A stretch of 64,000 nucleotides of DNA from JALORV01 sp963780715 (GCA_963780715.1 CAWADK010000018.1:1-64000); one strand, 5' to 3'; shown: positions 26,603 to 37,456, counted from the first letter of the stretch. Made by a program: numbers and translations. The notes: generated from the letters alone by a model not told the origin.

Positions 26603-27757
26603 ATGACCGCGAGCGTCTACACGCGCCCCGAGCACGACGAGCTGCGTCGCCAGGTCGCGCGCTTCGTCGCCACCGAGGTCGAGCCGCACGCGCTGGCCTG
26701 GGACGAGGCGGGTGCCACGCCGCGCGAGGTGCTGCGTAGGATGGGGGCACTCGGCTGGCTTGGCATGATGTACGCGGCGGAGCACGGCGGCGCTGAGGCC
26801 GACATGACGACCAACGTCGTCTTCCAGGAGGCGCTCTCGCGCGCGACCTCGGGTGGCTTCATCATCACCGTGCTGGTCCACACCGACATGGCCAGCCCGC
26901 ACCTCGCGCACGGCGGCTCAGCCGAGCAGAAGGCACGCTGGTTGCCGCGGATCATCGCTGGCGAACTGATCACGGCCGTCGCCGTCACCGAGCCGGATGC
27001 CGGGTCCGACGTCGCGGCGATCCGCACGCGCGCGGTGCGAGAGGGTGACCATTGGGTGCTCAATGGCAGCAAGATGTTCATCACGAACGGCGTGCTGGCC
27101 GATCTCGTATTTGTCGCCGCGCGCACGGATCAGTCTGCCAAGGGATCGCGCGGGCTCTCGATCTTCGCGGTCGAACGCGGTACGCCCGGGTTTCGCGTGG
27201 GTCGCGCGCTCGACAAGCAAGGCTGGCTCGCCTCCGACACGGCCGAACTCGTCTTCGAGGACTGCCGCGTGCCGGCGTCACACCTGGTCGGCGCGGAAAA
27301 CGGCGGCTTCCACGCGATCATGCGCAACTTCCAGACCGAGCGCATTGCGCTCGGCAGCATGGCGATCGGGCACTGCCTGACGATGCTCGACCTGACGCAT
27401 CGTTACGTCAACGAGCGCAAAGCCTTCGGCGCATCGTTGTGGAACAAGCAGGTGATCCGCCAGCGCCTGGCGATGCTCGCCGCGAAGACCGAGGCCGCAC
27501 GACAACTGCTCTACCACTGTGCGTGGCTCGTCGACGAGCGCCGCGACGCCGTGCGCGAGATCTCGATGCTGAAGGCACTCACCGGTGAACTCGTCAACGA
27601 AGTCGCGTACAGCTGCCAGCAGTTCCACGGCGGCATGGGCTACATGCGCGAGAGCCCGATCGAGCGGCTGGTGCGCGACGCGCGCGTACTCGCCATCGGC
27701 GGCGGGGCGACCGAGGTGATGCTCGAGGAAGTGGCGAAGCGATGGACCCCGGCGTAG
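26603..27757 (+). CDS. Acyl-CoA dehydrogenase family protein
   Basis: A 384-aa acyl-CoA dehydrogenase 10 nt after liuB. It has VTEPDAGSDVAAIRT, MFITNGVLADLVF and CQQFHGGMGYMRESPIERL. The C-terminal YEGT glutamate is replaced (IGGGATEVML). A candidate base is E246 in NFQTERIAL, the helix-G position used by isovaleryl-CoA and long-chain dehydrogenases. In many liu clusters an extra dehydrogenase accompanies the carboxylase, possibly for citronellyl- or other branched acyl-CoA. That assignment is tentative. Confidence 0.88.
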   Translation: MTASVYTRPEHDELRRQVARFVATEVEPHALAWDEAGATPREVLRRMGALGWLGMMYAAEHGGAEADMTTNVVFQEALSRATSGGFIITVLVHTDMASPHLAHGGSAEQKARWLPRIIAGELITAVAVTEPDAGSDVAAIRTRAVREGDHWVLNGSKMFITNGVLADLVFVAARTDQSAKGSRGLSIFAVERGTPGFRVGRALDKQGWLASDTAELVFEDCRVPASHLVGAENGGFHAIMRNFQTERIALGSMAIGHCLTMLDLTHRYVNERKAFGASLWNKQVIRQRLAMLAAKTEAARQLLYHCAWLVDERRDAVREISMLKALTGELVNEVAYSCQQFHGGMGYMRESPIERLVRDARVLAIGGGATEVMLEEVAKRWTPA

Positions 27758-27875
27758 CCAGTGCAGTGACGCCACCGCGCCGACACCGCGAGCGTGAGAT
27801 CCTGCGAAGTCGTCGCCGGATCCGCGCGGACGCCGTTGCGAATTCGATTACCTCTCCGCGAAACTCTGGACTGAC

Positions 27876-28706
27876 ATGACCACGACCACTCTGGACATCC
27901 ACATCAGCCACCGCGTCGCCGTCGTCTGGATGGCGCGCGAGACAGTGCGCAACGCGTTCAATGAAGCATCGATCGCCGAGCTGACCGAGACCTTCCGCTC
28001 GCTCGGCGCCGACGACGATGTCCGCGCCATCGTGCTGGCCGGCAAGGGCCCGGCCTTCTGCGCTGGCGCAGATCTCGGCTGGATGAAGCGGATGGCAGCG
28101 TTTTCGCATGACGAGAACCGCGCCGACGCGATGAAGCTCGCGACGATGCTGCGCACGATTTACGAGTGTCCAAAACCGGTCATCGCGCGCGTGCATGGCG
28201 ATGCCTACGCCGGAGGGGTCGGCCTGGTCGCGGTCTGCGACATCGCGGTGGCGGCCATCGGCTCGACCTTCTGCCTGAGCGAAACCAAGCTCGGGCTCAT
28301 CCCCGCGACGATCGGACCCTATGTGGTCCGGGCAATGGGCATCAACGCCGCGCGGCGCTACTTCCTGACGGCGGAGAGAATCGACGCCGGCGAAGCGCTT
28401 CGCATCGGGCTGGTCCACGATCTGGCGCCTCCGGAGGAGCTCGACCTGCGCGTCAACTCACTCCTGGGAATGCTGATGCAGACGAGCGCGCACGCCGTGG
28501 CAGAGGCCAAACGCCTCGTGCGCGACCTGGCAGCACGCCCGATCGACGATGCACTCGTTGCCGACACGGCTGAACGCATCGCAAAAATCCGGACCAGCGC
28601 CGACGGCCGCGAGGGCGTGCGCGCATTTCTCGAGAAGAGGAAGCCACGCTGGATCGCCGAGTACGAGGCGATGATGAACCAGGATGGAGACGATGAAGAA
28701 ATGTGA
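27876..28706 (+). CDS. liuC: Enoyl-CoA hydratase, probable methylglutaconyl-CoA hydratase
   Basis: A 276-aa crotonase-family protein. The oxyanion-hole segments are AGKGPAFCAGADLGWM (about 50-65) and VHGDAYAGGVGLVAVCDIAVA, with the E of LSETKLGLIPATIGPYV at the catalytic position. AFCAGADLGWM(K)RM is typical of the LiuC branch that hydrates 3-methylglutaconyl-CoA to HMG-CoA. It lies between the two carboxylase subunit genes, which supports the name. A Asp/Glu-rich tail (NQDGDDEEM) follows. Confidence 0.87.
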   Translation: MTTTTLDIHISHRVAVVWMARETVRNAFNEASIAELTETFRSLGADDDVRAIVLAGKGPAFCAGADLGWMKRMAAFSHDENRADAMKLATMLRTIYECPKPVIARVHGDAYAGGVGLVAVCDIAVAAIGSTFCLSETKLGLIPATIGPYVVRAMGINAARRYFLTAERIDAGEALRIGLVHDLAPPEELDLRVNSLLGMLMQTSAHAVAEAKRLVRDLAARPIDDALVADTAERIAKIRTSADGREGVRAFLEKRKPRWIAEYEAMMNQDGDDEEM

Positions 28707-28719
28707 ACAAGCGGACTCG

Positions 28720-28812
28720 GTGTACGCGACCGCTGCGCGGTCGCACGTGCACCTCGTCCGATTAGTTTGCGGATCGTGCTTCGGGCGGCCGGGCGCCCGA
28801 TCCGATTACAAA
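28720..28812. repeat. Intergenic hairpin repeat, copy C
   Basis: After GTAC comes an 8-bp perfect stem GCGACCGC/GCGGTCGC with loop TGC (28726-28744). ACGTGC, a 32-nt spacer, a GGGCG/CGCCC hairpin (28783-28798) and CCGATTACAAA follow. Compared with copy B, three stem positions differ and their partners change to match. It lies between liuC and the DUF4126 gene. Confidence 0.7.
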
Positions 28813-28853
28813 CGCGTGGCGGCTTTCACGTAGACGGCGCGGCGGTCAACCTT

Positions 28854-29471
28854 ATGAACTCTCTCGACCTGACGCAACTGATCGCGCTCGCGGCGGTGCT
28901 GGGGTTTGCGAGCGGGATTCGCTTGTATGCCGTGCTGCTGATCGTGGGTCTGGTCGGCTACGCCGGCTGGGTGGATTTGCCGTCCGGGCTTTCGATCTTG
29001 CAGCACCCGTTCGTGCTGATCGCCGCCGGCGTGATGTTCCTGGTGGAGTTCGTGGCCGACAAGATCCCCGGCGTGGACTCGCTATGGGACGGCATACAGA
29101 CATTCATCCGCATCCCGGCCGGCGCTGCGCTGGCCGCGGGCGTCTTCGGTGGCCTCGACAGTGCCGCGTGGACCACCGCGGCCGCGATCCTCGGGGGCTC
29201 GCTGGCGGCGACGAGCCATTTCACCAAGGCCGGAACACGTGCCGCGGCCAACACGTCGCCGGAGCCGTTTTCCAACGTCGCCCTGTCGGTCACGGAGGAC
29301 ATCGCGGTCGGTGGCTTGCTGTGGCTGGTGATGACGTATCCGTGGGTGGCCGCGGCGATCGTCGGCGTTCTCGTTCTGATCGCGCTGTGGCTGCTGCCCA
29401 AGATGTTCCGCTTTGCACGACGCCTGCTGCGCGCCTTGTTCGGCGCCGAGCGCGTGGAGGTGCGACGATGA
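28854..29471 (+). CDS. DUF4126 domain membrane protein
   Basis: A 205-aa membrane protein with a glycine/alanine-rich core. It starts MNSLDLTQLIALAAVLGFASGIRLY and contains FVADKIPGVDSLWDGIQTFIRIPAGA, the hallmark of DUF4126, plus HFTKAGTRAAANTSPEPFSN. About five hydrophobic segments are seen. ATG 28854 is used; codons upstream run through the repeat element. The function is unknown. Its end overlaps the next lipoprotein gene by 4 nt. Confidence 0.85.
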   Translation: MNSLDLTQLIALAAVLGFASGIRLYAVLLIVGLVGYAGWVDLPSGLSILQHPFVLIAAGVMFLVEFVADKIPGVDSLWDGIQTFIRIPAGAALAAGVFGGLDSAAWTTAAAILGGSLAATSHFTKAGTRAAANTSPEPFSNVALSVTEDIAVGGLLWLVMTYPWVAAAIVGVLVLIALWLLPKMFRFARRLLRALFGAERVEVRR

Positions 29472-30013
29472 CGCGCACGACTGCAGCCGCGCTGCTCGTC
29501 GCGCTCGGACTGGCGGGCGCGGCCTGTACCTCGGTCCCGGTATCGACGATGTGGAAGTTCGCGCGCTTCGACCGCGCGGCGTTGCTCGCGGTGGACCCGG
29601 CACAACTGCGCGCGGCGGCACTCGTCGACCAGCGTGCCACCATGAAGGACGTCACAATGAAAGTGACGCTGACACCGAAGGACGGCAAGGAAACCGTTTA
29701 CGTCGTCATGCTCGCCGCCCCAGTCAACCGCGATGCGCGCTTGCCGGGCGCACCCGCCGGGCGCCGCTGGGAGATCTTTGCCCTGACCGCGGAAGGACAG
29801 CGTGACTTCCTGCGCATGCGCGAGGCTGCCATTGGCCTGCCATCCGGCAGTTCACTGGCACTGACGCTGTCTGCCCGCGAGGGCACGGTGCCACCGGACC
29901 TGGCGCGCCGCTTTCCGCTGCGGCTCGACCTGATGCTCGACACCCGCGAAGGCTGGTTCACCGTGCTGAAGGACACCGAGGTCGACCTGACGCCGATGGT
30001 CGGAAAGGGATGA
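29468..30013 (+). CDS. Hypothetical lipoprotein
   Basis: A 181-aa protein with a lipoprotein signal (MTRTTAAALLVALGLAGAAC, Cys 20 predicted lipidated). A beta-rich periplasmic domain follows, including DVTMKVTLTPKDGKETVYVV and GSSLALTLSAREGTVPPDLA. It overlaps the DUF4126 gene by ATGA, suggesting joint expression of the membrane protein and lipoprotein. No family is recognised. Confidence 0.78.
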   Translation: MTRTTAAALLVALGLAGAACTSVPVSTMWKFARFDRAALLAVDPAQLRAAALVDQRATMKDVTMKVTLTPKDGKETVYVVMLAAPVNRDARLPGAPAGRRWEIFALTAEGQRDFLRMREAAIGLPSGSSLALTLSAREGTVPPDLARRFPLRLDLMLDTREGWFTVLKDTEVDLTPMVGKG

Positions 30014-30122
30014 CGATGCACCACATGACCCCGAGCGCCGATCGCGGCGACCGAGCGGCCCTCGGCCGCGAGCCCATGACCGCAGGGCGCGCAGCGCCAG
30101 GCAATCGAGCCGCGAGGTGACG

Positions 30123-32156
<2,034 letters not shown>

Positions 32157-32169
32157 GCGGGCCCTGCAG

Positions 32170-33132
32170 ATGACGCTGCGCGTCGTGTTCTGTTCCCGCG
32201 AGACGACCGCGGAAACCTGGACCGCCGCGCTGCGCGCGGCCCTCGAACGCCATGGACTCGCCGCTGACGTCTGGTGGCGCGATGCGCTGCGGACAAGCGC
32301 GGACGACAGTGCGCCCCAGGCCGAGGCTGCAGTGGTCTGGCGGCCCCCGCCGGCGCTCTTCGCGGAACAGCGTCGTTTGCGCGCGGTGTTCAACCTCGGC
32401 GCTGGCGTGGACGCGCTGCTTGCCGTGCCCGGGCTGCCGCCCCATGTCGAGATCTACCGGCTCGAGGATGCCGGTATGGCGCGCGCGCTCTCCGAGTACG
32501 TGCTGGCCGCTGTCCTGCGGGCCTATCGACGCTTCGACCGGTACGCCGCGCACCAGTTGCAGGGGCAGTGGAAGCCGGAGCCACTGCCGGCGCGCGAGCG
32601 CTTTGCCGTCGGCGTGCTCGGGCTCGGTGTCATCGGTGCAGACATCGCCGTGACACTGGCACGCCACGGCTTTGCGGTCCGCGGACATGCGCAATCGCGC
32701 AAGATCATCGAAGGCGTGGAATGCCGTGCCGGCGACGCCGAGTTCGCGAGCTTTCTCGACGGCCTCGATGTGCTCGTCAGCGTCCTGCCGGACACCGCCG
32801 CCACGCGGGGACGCCTCGACCGCAACGCGCTGCAGCGCCTCGCGCCCGGCGCGCACGTCGTCAACGTCGGGCGCGGCACCGCCGTGGTCGAGGCCGACCT
32901 GCTGGCGCTGCTCGATGCGGGCCATCTGGGCGGGGCCACACTTGACGTATTCGCAACCGAGCCCCTGCCTGCCGGTCATCCGTTCTGGTCGCGGCGCGAC
33001 GTCGTCATCACGCCGCATGTGGCGGCCGAGACCGAACTCGAGCCGGCCATTGCCCAGGTCGCGGACAAGCTCGCGCGCTGGTCGCGTGGTGAAGCGGTGA
33101 CGGGCGCGGTCGACCGGACGCGCGGTTACTGA
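32170..33132 (+). CDS. ghrA: Glyoxylate/hydroxypyruvate reductase A-like
   Basis: A 320-aa D-2-hydroxyacid dehydrogenase of the GhrA type. It has FNLGAGVDALL near the start, a Rossmann motif GVLGLGVIGADIA (about 139-151), NVGRGTAVVEADLLALLD, and the catalytic HVAAETE His near residue 289 with the ATEPLP loop. It reduces glyoxylate or hydroxypyruvate with NADPH. It follows liuD by 13 nt; the link to leucine catabolism is only positional. Confidence 0.87.
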   Translation: MTLRVVFCSRETTAETWTAALRAALERHGLAADVWWRDALRTSADDSAPQAEAAVVWRPPPALFAEQRRLRAVFNLGAGVDALLAVPGLPPHVEIYRLEDAGMARALSEYVLAAVLRAYRRFDRYAAHQLQGQWKPEPLPARERFAVGVLGLGVIGADIAVTLARHGFAVRGHAQSRKIIEGVECRAGDAEFASFLDGLDVLVSVLPDTAATRGRLDRNALQRLAPGAHVVNVGRGTAVVEADLLALLDAGHLGGATLDVFATEPLPAGHPFWSRRDVVITPHVAAETELEPAIAQVADKLARWSRGEAVTGAVDRTRGY

Positions 33133-33149
33133 CTTCGAGCCGGCGAAGG

Positions 33150-33689
33150 TCAGCCGGCGTCGCCCGGTGCGCCCGGCATCCGGTTGACCTCGGTGAAGGC
33201 AAACTGCACGGCGACCGCTTCGACTTCGCAGCCTTCGTCGGCGAGGTTCGCACCGAAGTAACGCGCCTGGATGTAGTGCGCGAACTCGTGCGCCAGCGAC
33301 TCGTCGAGCGTGCGGCGCAGTCGACGGTAGTAGCGCGGGTCGTCGGTCAGGTAGATCTCGTTGCGCGCGACCACGTACACGTTGGCGAAAAGCGGCGGGC
33401 GGAACTTCCACTGCCCGGCCACGGCATCCTGGAACTGCGCGAGCGGCGTCATGCTCTCGAAGTGGACGGCGGGCATCGGCTCGTCCGGGCGCAGCGTGAC
33501 ATTCATCTGCCTCGCCACCGATTCGAGGATGTAGCGGGTCTCGAAGCGCAGTGTCACGCGCTCGGCCGGATCTGCCGATGCGGTTCCGGCCGACGCCGCC
33601 GTGAGCAGCAGGCCTGCGGTCAGCGCGGCACGCAGAAGTGCCGTCCAGCCATGGAAGCTCGCGAAGTTGCCCGTATCGAAGTGCCGCAT
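33150..33689 (-). CDS. Exported metallopeptidase-like protein (DUF6647-like)
   Basis: A 179-aa protein with a signal peptide (about residues 1-40, ending TASA-DP). A compact domain carries HEFAHYIQ, a HExxH-type zinc motif, followed by EGCEVEAVAVQFAF, where a third ligand could lie. The size is small for a protease. It resembles DUF6647-type inactive or mini metallopeptidases in Proteobacteria. The start at 33689 follows gggcactcc. It is convergent with ghrA. Family assignment is moderately confident; activity is untested. Confidence 0.65.
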   Translation of the reverse strand: MRHFDTGNFASFHGWTALLRAALTAGLLLTAASAGTASADPAERVTLRFETRYILESVARQMNVTLRPDEPMPAVHFESMTPLAQFQDAVAGQWKFRPPLFANVYVVARNEIYLTDDPRYYRRLRRTLDESLAHEFAHYIQARYFGANLADEGCEVEAVAVQFAFTEVNRMPGAPGDAG

Positions 33690-34070
33690 CGGAGTGCCCC
33701 TCGGCGACGGATCGCCGCTTGTCGATGTCGGCATCCTGCGCGGCGCCGCGCGCCGGCGCGACGGAGCGTTCGACACTCACGCCGCGAAAAATCCGCGCTG
33801 CCGGCAACGCCTATTCGACCGCCCCGCTGCGGCGCGCCACGTCCTACACTCCGCGTTCTGCCTTTGGCCGAGCCACCGGCGCGGGACCGCCGGTAGCCTC
33901 TAAACACCAAACATGCACGATCCTTTGGACTGGCTGGCAATGACGTTTGCGGAACACATGGCAGCGTCAGTGCGAGGCCTCGCCTGCGCGCCGCCCCGCG
34001 GCACCTGATGGCCGGCTGCGTCCGGCTCGCCACACTTCGCGCATGCACTGAACCGCCAGGGAGCAACCCG
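33690..34070. other. Intergenic region upstream of hppD
   Basis: 381 nt between the divergent metallopeptidase-like gene and hppD. No convincing small ORF with a ribosome site, no LiuR box and no terminator hairpin was found. It presumably carries both divergent promoters and the hppD leader, ending in the ribosome site ccagggagcaacccg. Confidence 0.5.
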
Positions 34071-35165
34071 ATGCCTGATCTTTTCGACAACCCGATGGGC
34101 CTGATGGGATTCGAGTTCGTCGAATTCGCCTCGCCCACGCCGAACGTGCTGGAGCCGCTGTTCGAGAAACTGGGCTTCAGCCTCGTCGCCCGCCACCGCA
34201 GCAAGGACGTGGTGCTGTACCGGCAGGGCGACATCAATTTCATCGTCAACCGCGAGCCACGCAGCCTGGCGGGCTACTTCGCTGCCGAGCACGGGCCGAG
34301 CGCCTGCGCTCTGGCGTTTCGCGTCAGGGATTCGCACAAGGCCTATGCGCGCGCTCTCGATCTCGGCGCGCAGCCGATCGAGGTGCCGACCGGGCCGATG
34401 GAGCTGCGGCTGCCGGCGATCCGCGGAATAGGCGGCGCGGCGCTCTACCTGATCGACCGCTTCGAGGATGGCAAGAGCATCTACGACATCGACTTCGAGT
34501 TCCTGCCCGAGTTTCAATCAACCCTGGATCGCCACCCAAAGGGCCACGGCTTCAGCATCATCGATCACATGACGCACAACGTGTACCGCGGGCGCATGGC
34601 GTTCTGGGGCAGTTTCTACGAGCGCATCTTCAACTTCCGCGAGATCCGCTACTTCGACATCAAGGGCGAATACACGGGGCTGACGAGCCGCGCGATGACC
34701 GCGCCGGACGGCATGATCCGCATTCCGCTGAACGAGGAATCGGGCAAGGGCGGCACCGGCCAGATCGAAGAGTTCCTGATGAAGTTCAACGGCGAGGGCA
34801 TCCAGCACATCGCGCTGCTGACGGACGACCTCATCGCCAGCGTCGATTCGCTGCAGATGGCCGGCGTGCCGCTGATGACTGCCCCCAATGACATCTACTA
34901 CGAGATGCTGGAGGAACGCCTGCCCGGCCATGGCGAGCCGGTGGCACAGCTCAAGGCGCGCGGCATCCTGCTCGACGGTTCGACCCAGGGCGGAGAGAGG
35001 AAGCTGCTGCTGCAGATCTTCTCCGAGACACTGCTCGGGCCCGTGTTCTTCGAGTTCATCCAGCGCAAGCGCGACGACGGTTTCGGCGAAGGCAACTTCA
35101 AGGCGCTGTTCGAAAGCCTGGAGCGCGACCAGATCCGCCGTGGCGCGCTGACCGTCGACGCGTAG
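34071..35165 (+). CDS. hppD: 4-Hydroxyphenylpyruvate dioxygenase
   Basis: A 364-aa non-heme iron dioxygenase converting 4-hydroxyphenylpyruvate to homogentisate in tyrosine catabolism. The Fe(II) ligands are visible: H166 (IIDHMTHNV), H246 (GIQHIALL) and E328 (GPVFFEFIQR). GFGEGNFKALFESLERDQ at the C-terminus is diagnostic. ATG 34071 has the ribosome site ccagggag. phhA follows 74 nt later, giving a phenylalanine to homogentisate route. No homogentisate dioxygenase gene is in the window. Confidence 0.95.
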   Translation: MPDLFDNPMGLMGFEFVEFASPTPNVLEPLFEKLGFSLVARHRSKDVVLYRQGDINFIVNREPRSLAGYFAAEHGPSACALAFRVRDSHKAYARALDLGAQPIEVPTGPMELRLPAIRGIGGAALYLIDRFEDGKSIYDIDFEFLPEFQSTLDRHPKGHGFSIIDHMTHNVYRGRMAFWGSFYERIFNFREIRYFDIKGEYTGLTSRAMTAPDGMIRIPLNEESGKGGTGQIEEFLMKFNGEGIQHIALLTDDLIASVDSLQMAGVPLMTAPNDIYYEMLEERLPGHGEPVAQLKARGILLDGSTQGGERKLLLQIFSETLLGPVFFEFIQRKRDDGFGEGNFKALFESLERDQIRRGALTVDA

Positions 35166-35239
35166 CTGCGCACGATGCCGCGCTTCGATCAGGCGTATGG
35201 AGCGCCCATTGCACGTCCGGCCATGTTTGTGACACGCCG

Positions 35240-36133
35240 ATGATGGCGGCCGGGAACTACGGCCTTGCCGCTGCCGACGCCGGGCGACCAGCGACCGCTG
35301 ACTGGACGGTCCCGCAGCGCTGGACGGACTACACCGCCGGCGAGCATGCGGTGTGGCGGACGCTGTATGAACGCCAGGCCGGATTGCTGCACGGCCGCGC
35401 CTGCGACGAGTTCGTCGCCGGCATGCAGGCCCTGCCGATCGCGGCCGACCGCATCCCGGACTTCGAGCGCCTGAGTGAAGTGCTGATGCGACACACGGGA
35501 TGGCAGATCGTCGCCGTGCCCGGACTGGTGCCCGACGAGGTCTTCTTCGAACACCTGGCGCACCGGCGCTTCCCCTCGGGCCGGTTCATTCGCCGCGCCG
35601 ACCAGCTCGACTATCTCGAGGAGCCCGATGTCTTCCACGACGTGTTCGGGCACGCGCCGATGCTGATGAACCCCATGCTCGCAGACTTCATCCAGGCCTA
35701 CGGCGAGGGCGGCCTGCGCGCGCAGCGGCTGGGTACCTTGCCGCTGCTGGCACGCGTGTACTGGTACACGGTGGAATTCGGGCTTTTGCAGCAGCACGGC
35801 GGCCTGCGCATCTACGGCTCCGGCATCGCCAGCTCACGCGCCGAGAGCGTGTTCGCGCTGGACGACGACTCGCCGCATCGCATCGGCTTCGACCTCGAGC
35901 GTGTGATGCGCACGCGCTACCGCATCGACGACTTCCAGGAAAGCTATTTTGTGCTCAACGCGCTCGACGATCTGCTCGAACTGGCGCACATCGACTTCGC
36001 CCCGGTGTACGAGCGCATTCAACGCGACGACGATATCGAACCCGGTCGGCTGCTGCCCTCCGACCGGGTGATCACGCGCGGAAGCGGCCGCTATCACGCG
36101 GCGCGGCGCGCCGGAGCCCGACATGCCATCTGA
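35240..36133 (+). CDS. phhA: Phenylalanine-4-monooxygenase
   Basis: A 297-aa pterin-dependent hydroxylase that converts phenylalanine to tyrosine. The iron ligands are H133 and H138 (EPDVFHDVFGHAPML) and E179 (WYTVEFGL). The bacterial single-domain form lacks a regulatory ACT domain, as expected for this length. The tail GRYHAARRAGARH is basic. It overlaps the next SDR gene by 11 nt. The pterin recycling enzyme (PhhB) is not in the window, so the SDR or an unlinked gene may serve. Confidence 0.94.
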   Translation: MMAAGNYGLAAADAGRPATADWTVPQRWTDYTAGEHAVWRTLYERQAGLLHGRACDEFVAGMQALPIAADRIPDFERLSEVLMRHTGWQIVAVPGLVPDEVFFEHLAHRRFPSGRFIRRADQLDYLEEPDVFHDVFGHAPMLMNPMLADFIQAYGEGGLRAQRLGTLPLLARVYWYTVEFGLLQQHGGLRIYGSGIASSRAESVFALDDDSPHRIGFDLERVMRTRYRIDDFQESYFVLNALDDLLELAHIDFAPVYERIQRDDDIEPGRLLPSDRVITRGSGRYHAARRAGARHAI

Positions 36134-36827
36134 AGGTTGCGTACTCGTCACCGGCGCCGCCGGCGCGCTCGGCCGCGCGGTCGTCGCCCACTTCGCGGCG
36201 CGTGGTGCAGCACTGGCACTGCTCGACCGAGACGCCGAAACGCTGTCCGCACTGGTGCGTGAGGTTCCAGGTATGCGCGCATTGCCGCTCGCGACCAACC
36301 TGCTCGACCCGGCGGCGGTGGCCGCGGCAGTCGACGAGGCGGCGAACCGCTTCGGCGGCATCGCGGCCGCCGTGCACCTCGCAGGCGGTTTCACGATGGG
36401 CGAAGCCGTGCACGAGACCGCCGCCGCGACCTGGCAGCGCATGTTCGACCTCAATGTCAATACGATGCTGGCGAGTGCCGCGGCGGTCGTGCCAGTGATG
36501 CGCCGTGCCCGGCGCGGGTACATCGTCAATGTCGGCGCCATCGCCGGACTGCGCGGCACGGGCCGCATGGGTGCCTACATCGCCTCAAAGAGCGCACTGA
36601 TGCGGCTGACGGAATCGATGTCGGCCGAGCTGCGCGAAGAAGGCATCAACGTCAATGCGGTCCTTCCGAGCATCATCGACACGCCTGCGAACCGCCAATC
36701 CATGCCCGACGCCGACCCGACGCGCTGGGTCGCGCCCGCCGCACTGGCAGCGGTGATCGGATTTCTCGCGAGCGACGATGCACGCGCGGTCCACGGCGCG
36801 CTGATTCCGGTCACCGGCCTCGCTTGA
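36123..36827 (+). CDS. SDR family oxidoreductase linked to phhA
   Basis: A 234-aa SDR with VTGAAGALGRAVVAHF at the N-terminus, HLAGGFTMGEAV, and YIASKSALMRLTESM carrying the Tyr-x3-Lys pair. Its start lies inside the end of phhA, so it is translationally coupled to the hydroxylase. It could act on a pterin or an aromatic intermediate; this is inference from position only. It is followed 14 nt later by the VOC gene. Confidence 0.83.
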   Translation: MPSEGCVLVTGAAGALGRAVVAHFAARGAALALLDRDAETLSALVREVPGMRALPLATNLLDPAAVAAAVDEAANRFGGIAAAVHLAGGFTMGEAVHETAAATWQRMFDLNVNTMLASAAAVVPVMRRARRGYIVNVGAIAGLRGTGRMGAYIASKSALMRLTESMSAELREEGINVNAVLPSIIDTPANRQSMPDADPTRWVAPAALAAVIGFLASDDARAVHGALIPVTGLA

Positions 36828-36841
36828 ACCAGGAGACTTCC

Positions 36842-37384
36842 ATGTTGAAGATCGATCGCATCCACCACGTCGCCTATCGCTGCCGCGACGCCAGGGAAAC
36901 CGTGCTCTGGTACCAGAAGATGCTGAAGATGGACTTCGTCCTCGCGATCGCCGAAGACCAGGTGCCGTCGACCAAGGAGCCCGACCCCTACATGCATGTC
37001 TTCATGGATGCCGGTGGCGGCAACGTGCTCGCCTTCTTCGAACTGCCGACGAAGCCCGAGATGGGACGCGACCCGAACACACCGGTCTGGGTGCAGCACA
37101 TCGCGTTCAAGGTGAAGGATCGTGCCACGTTGCTCGAGTACCGCGCGCACCTGGAAGCCAACGGTGTCGAGGTGCTAGGCGTGACCGACCACGGCGCCTT
37201 CCACTCGATCTACTTCTTCGACCCGAACGGCCATCGCGTCGAACTTGCCTGCCCGGACCCGGACGAGGCCGAGACGCTGCGCAAGCTCGATGCCGTGAAG
37301 TGGGACATGCTCGAGGAGTGGTCGCAGACCAAGCGCGCGCCGAAGCACGCGGCCTTCCTGCACGAGCGCGAATTCAAGCATTGA
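36842..37384 (+). CDS. VOC family protein (glyoxalase/dioxygenase-like)
   Basis: A 180-aa vicinal-oxygen-chelate protein with two beta-alpha-beta-beta-beta modules. Candidate metal ligands are H8/H9 (DRIHHVAYRC), H in VQHIAFKV and E in GHRVELACP. ATG 36842 follows ccaggagacttc. The gene closes a phhA - SDR - VOC operon downstream of hppD. A role in aromatic ring metabolism is plausible, but the reaction is unknown. Confidence 0.86.
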   Translation: MLKIDRIHHVAYRCRDARETVLWYQKMLKMDFVLAIAEDQVPSTKEPDPYMHVFMDAGGGNVLAFFELPTKPEMGRDPNTPVWVQHIAFKVKDRATLLEYRAHLEANGVEVLGVTDHGAFHSIYFFDPNGHRVELACPDPDEAETLRKLDAVKWDMLEEWSQTKRAPKHAAFLHEREFKH

Positions 37385-37418
37385 TGGCGCGGCGCGGACC
37401 GCGCGCCGCCATCCGCAG

Positions 37419-37456
37419 CGATGCGGACCCCTGCGCGCAACGCGGGGTCCGCATCG
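37419..37456. terminator. Long perfect hairpin between convergent genes
   Basis: CGATGCGGACCCC pairs perfectly with GGGGTCCGCATCG (13 bp) around a 12-nt loop that itself holds TGCG/CGCA. A second, imperfect GC hairpin precedes it at 37384-37412. No T-tract follows. It sits between the convergent VOC and DUF5666 genes, so a bidirectional factor-assisted terminator is likely. Confidence 0.6.
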
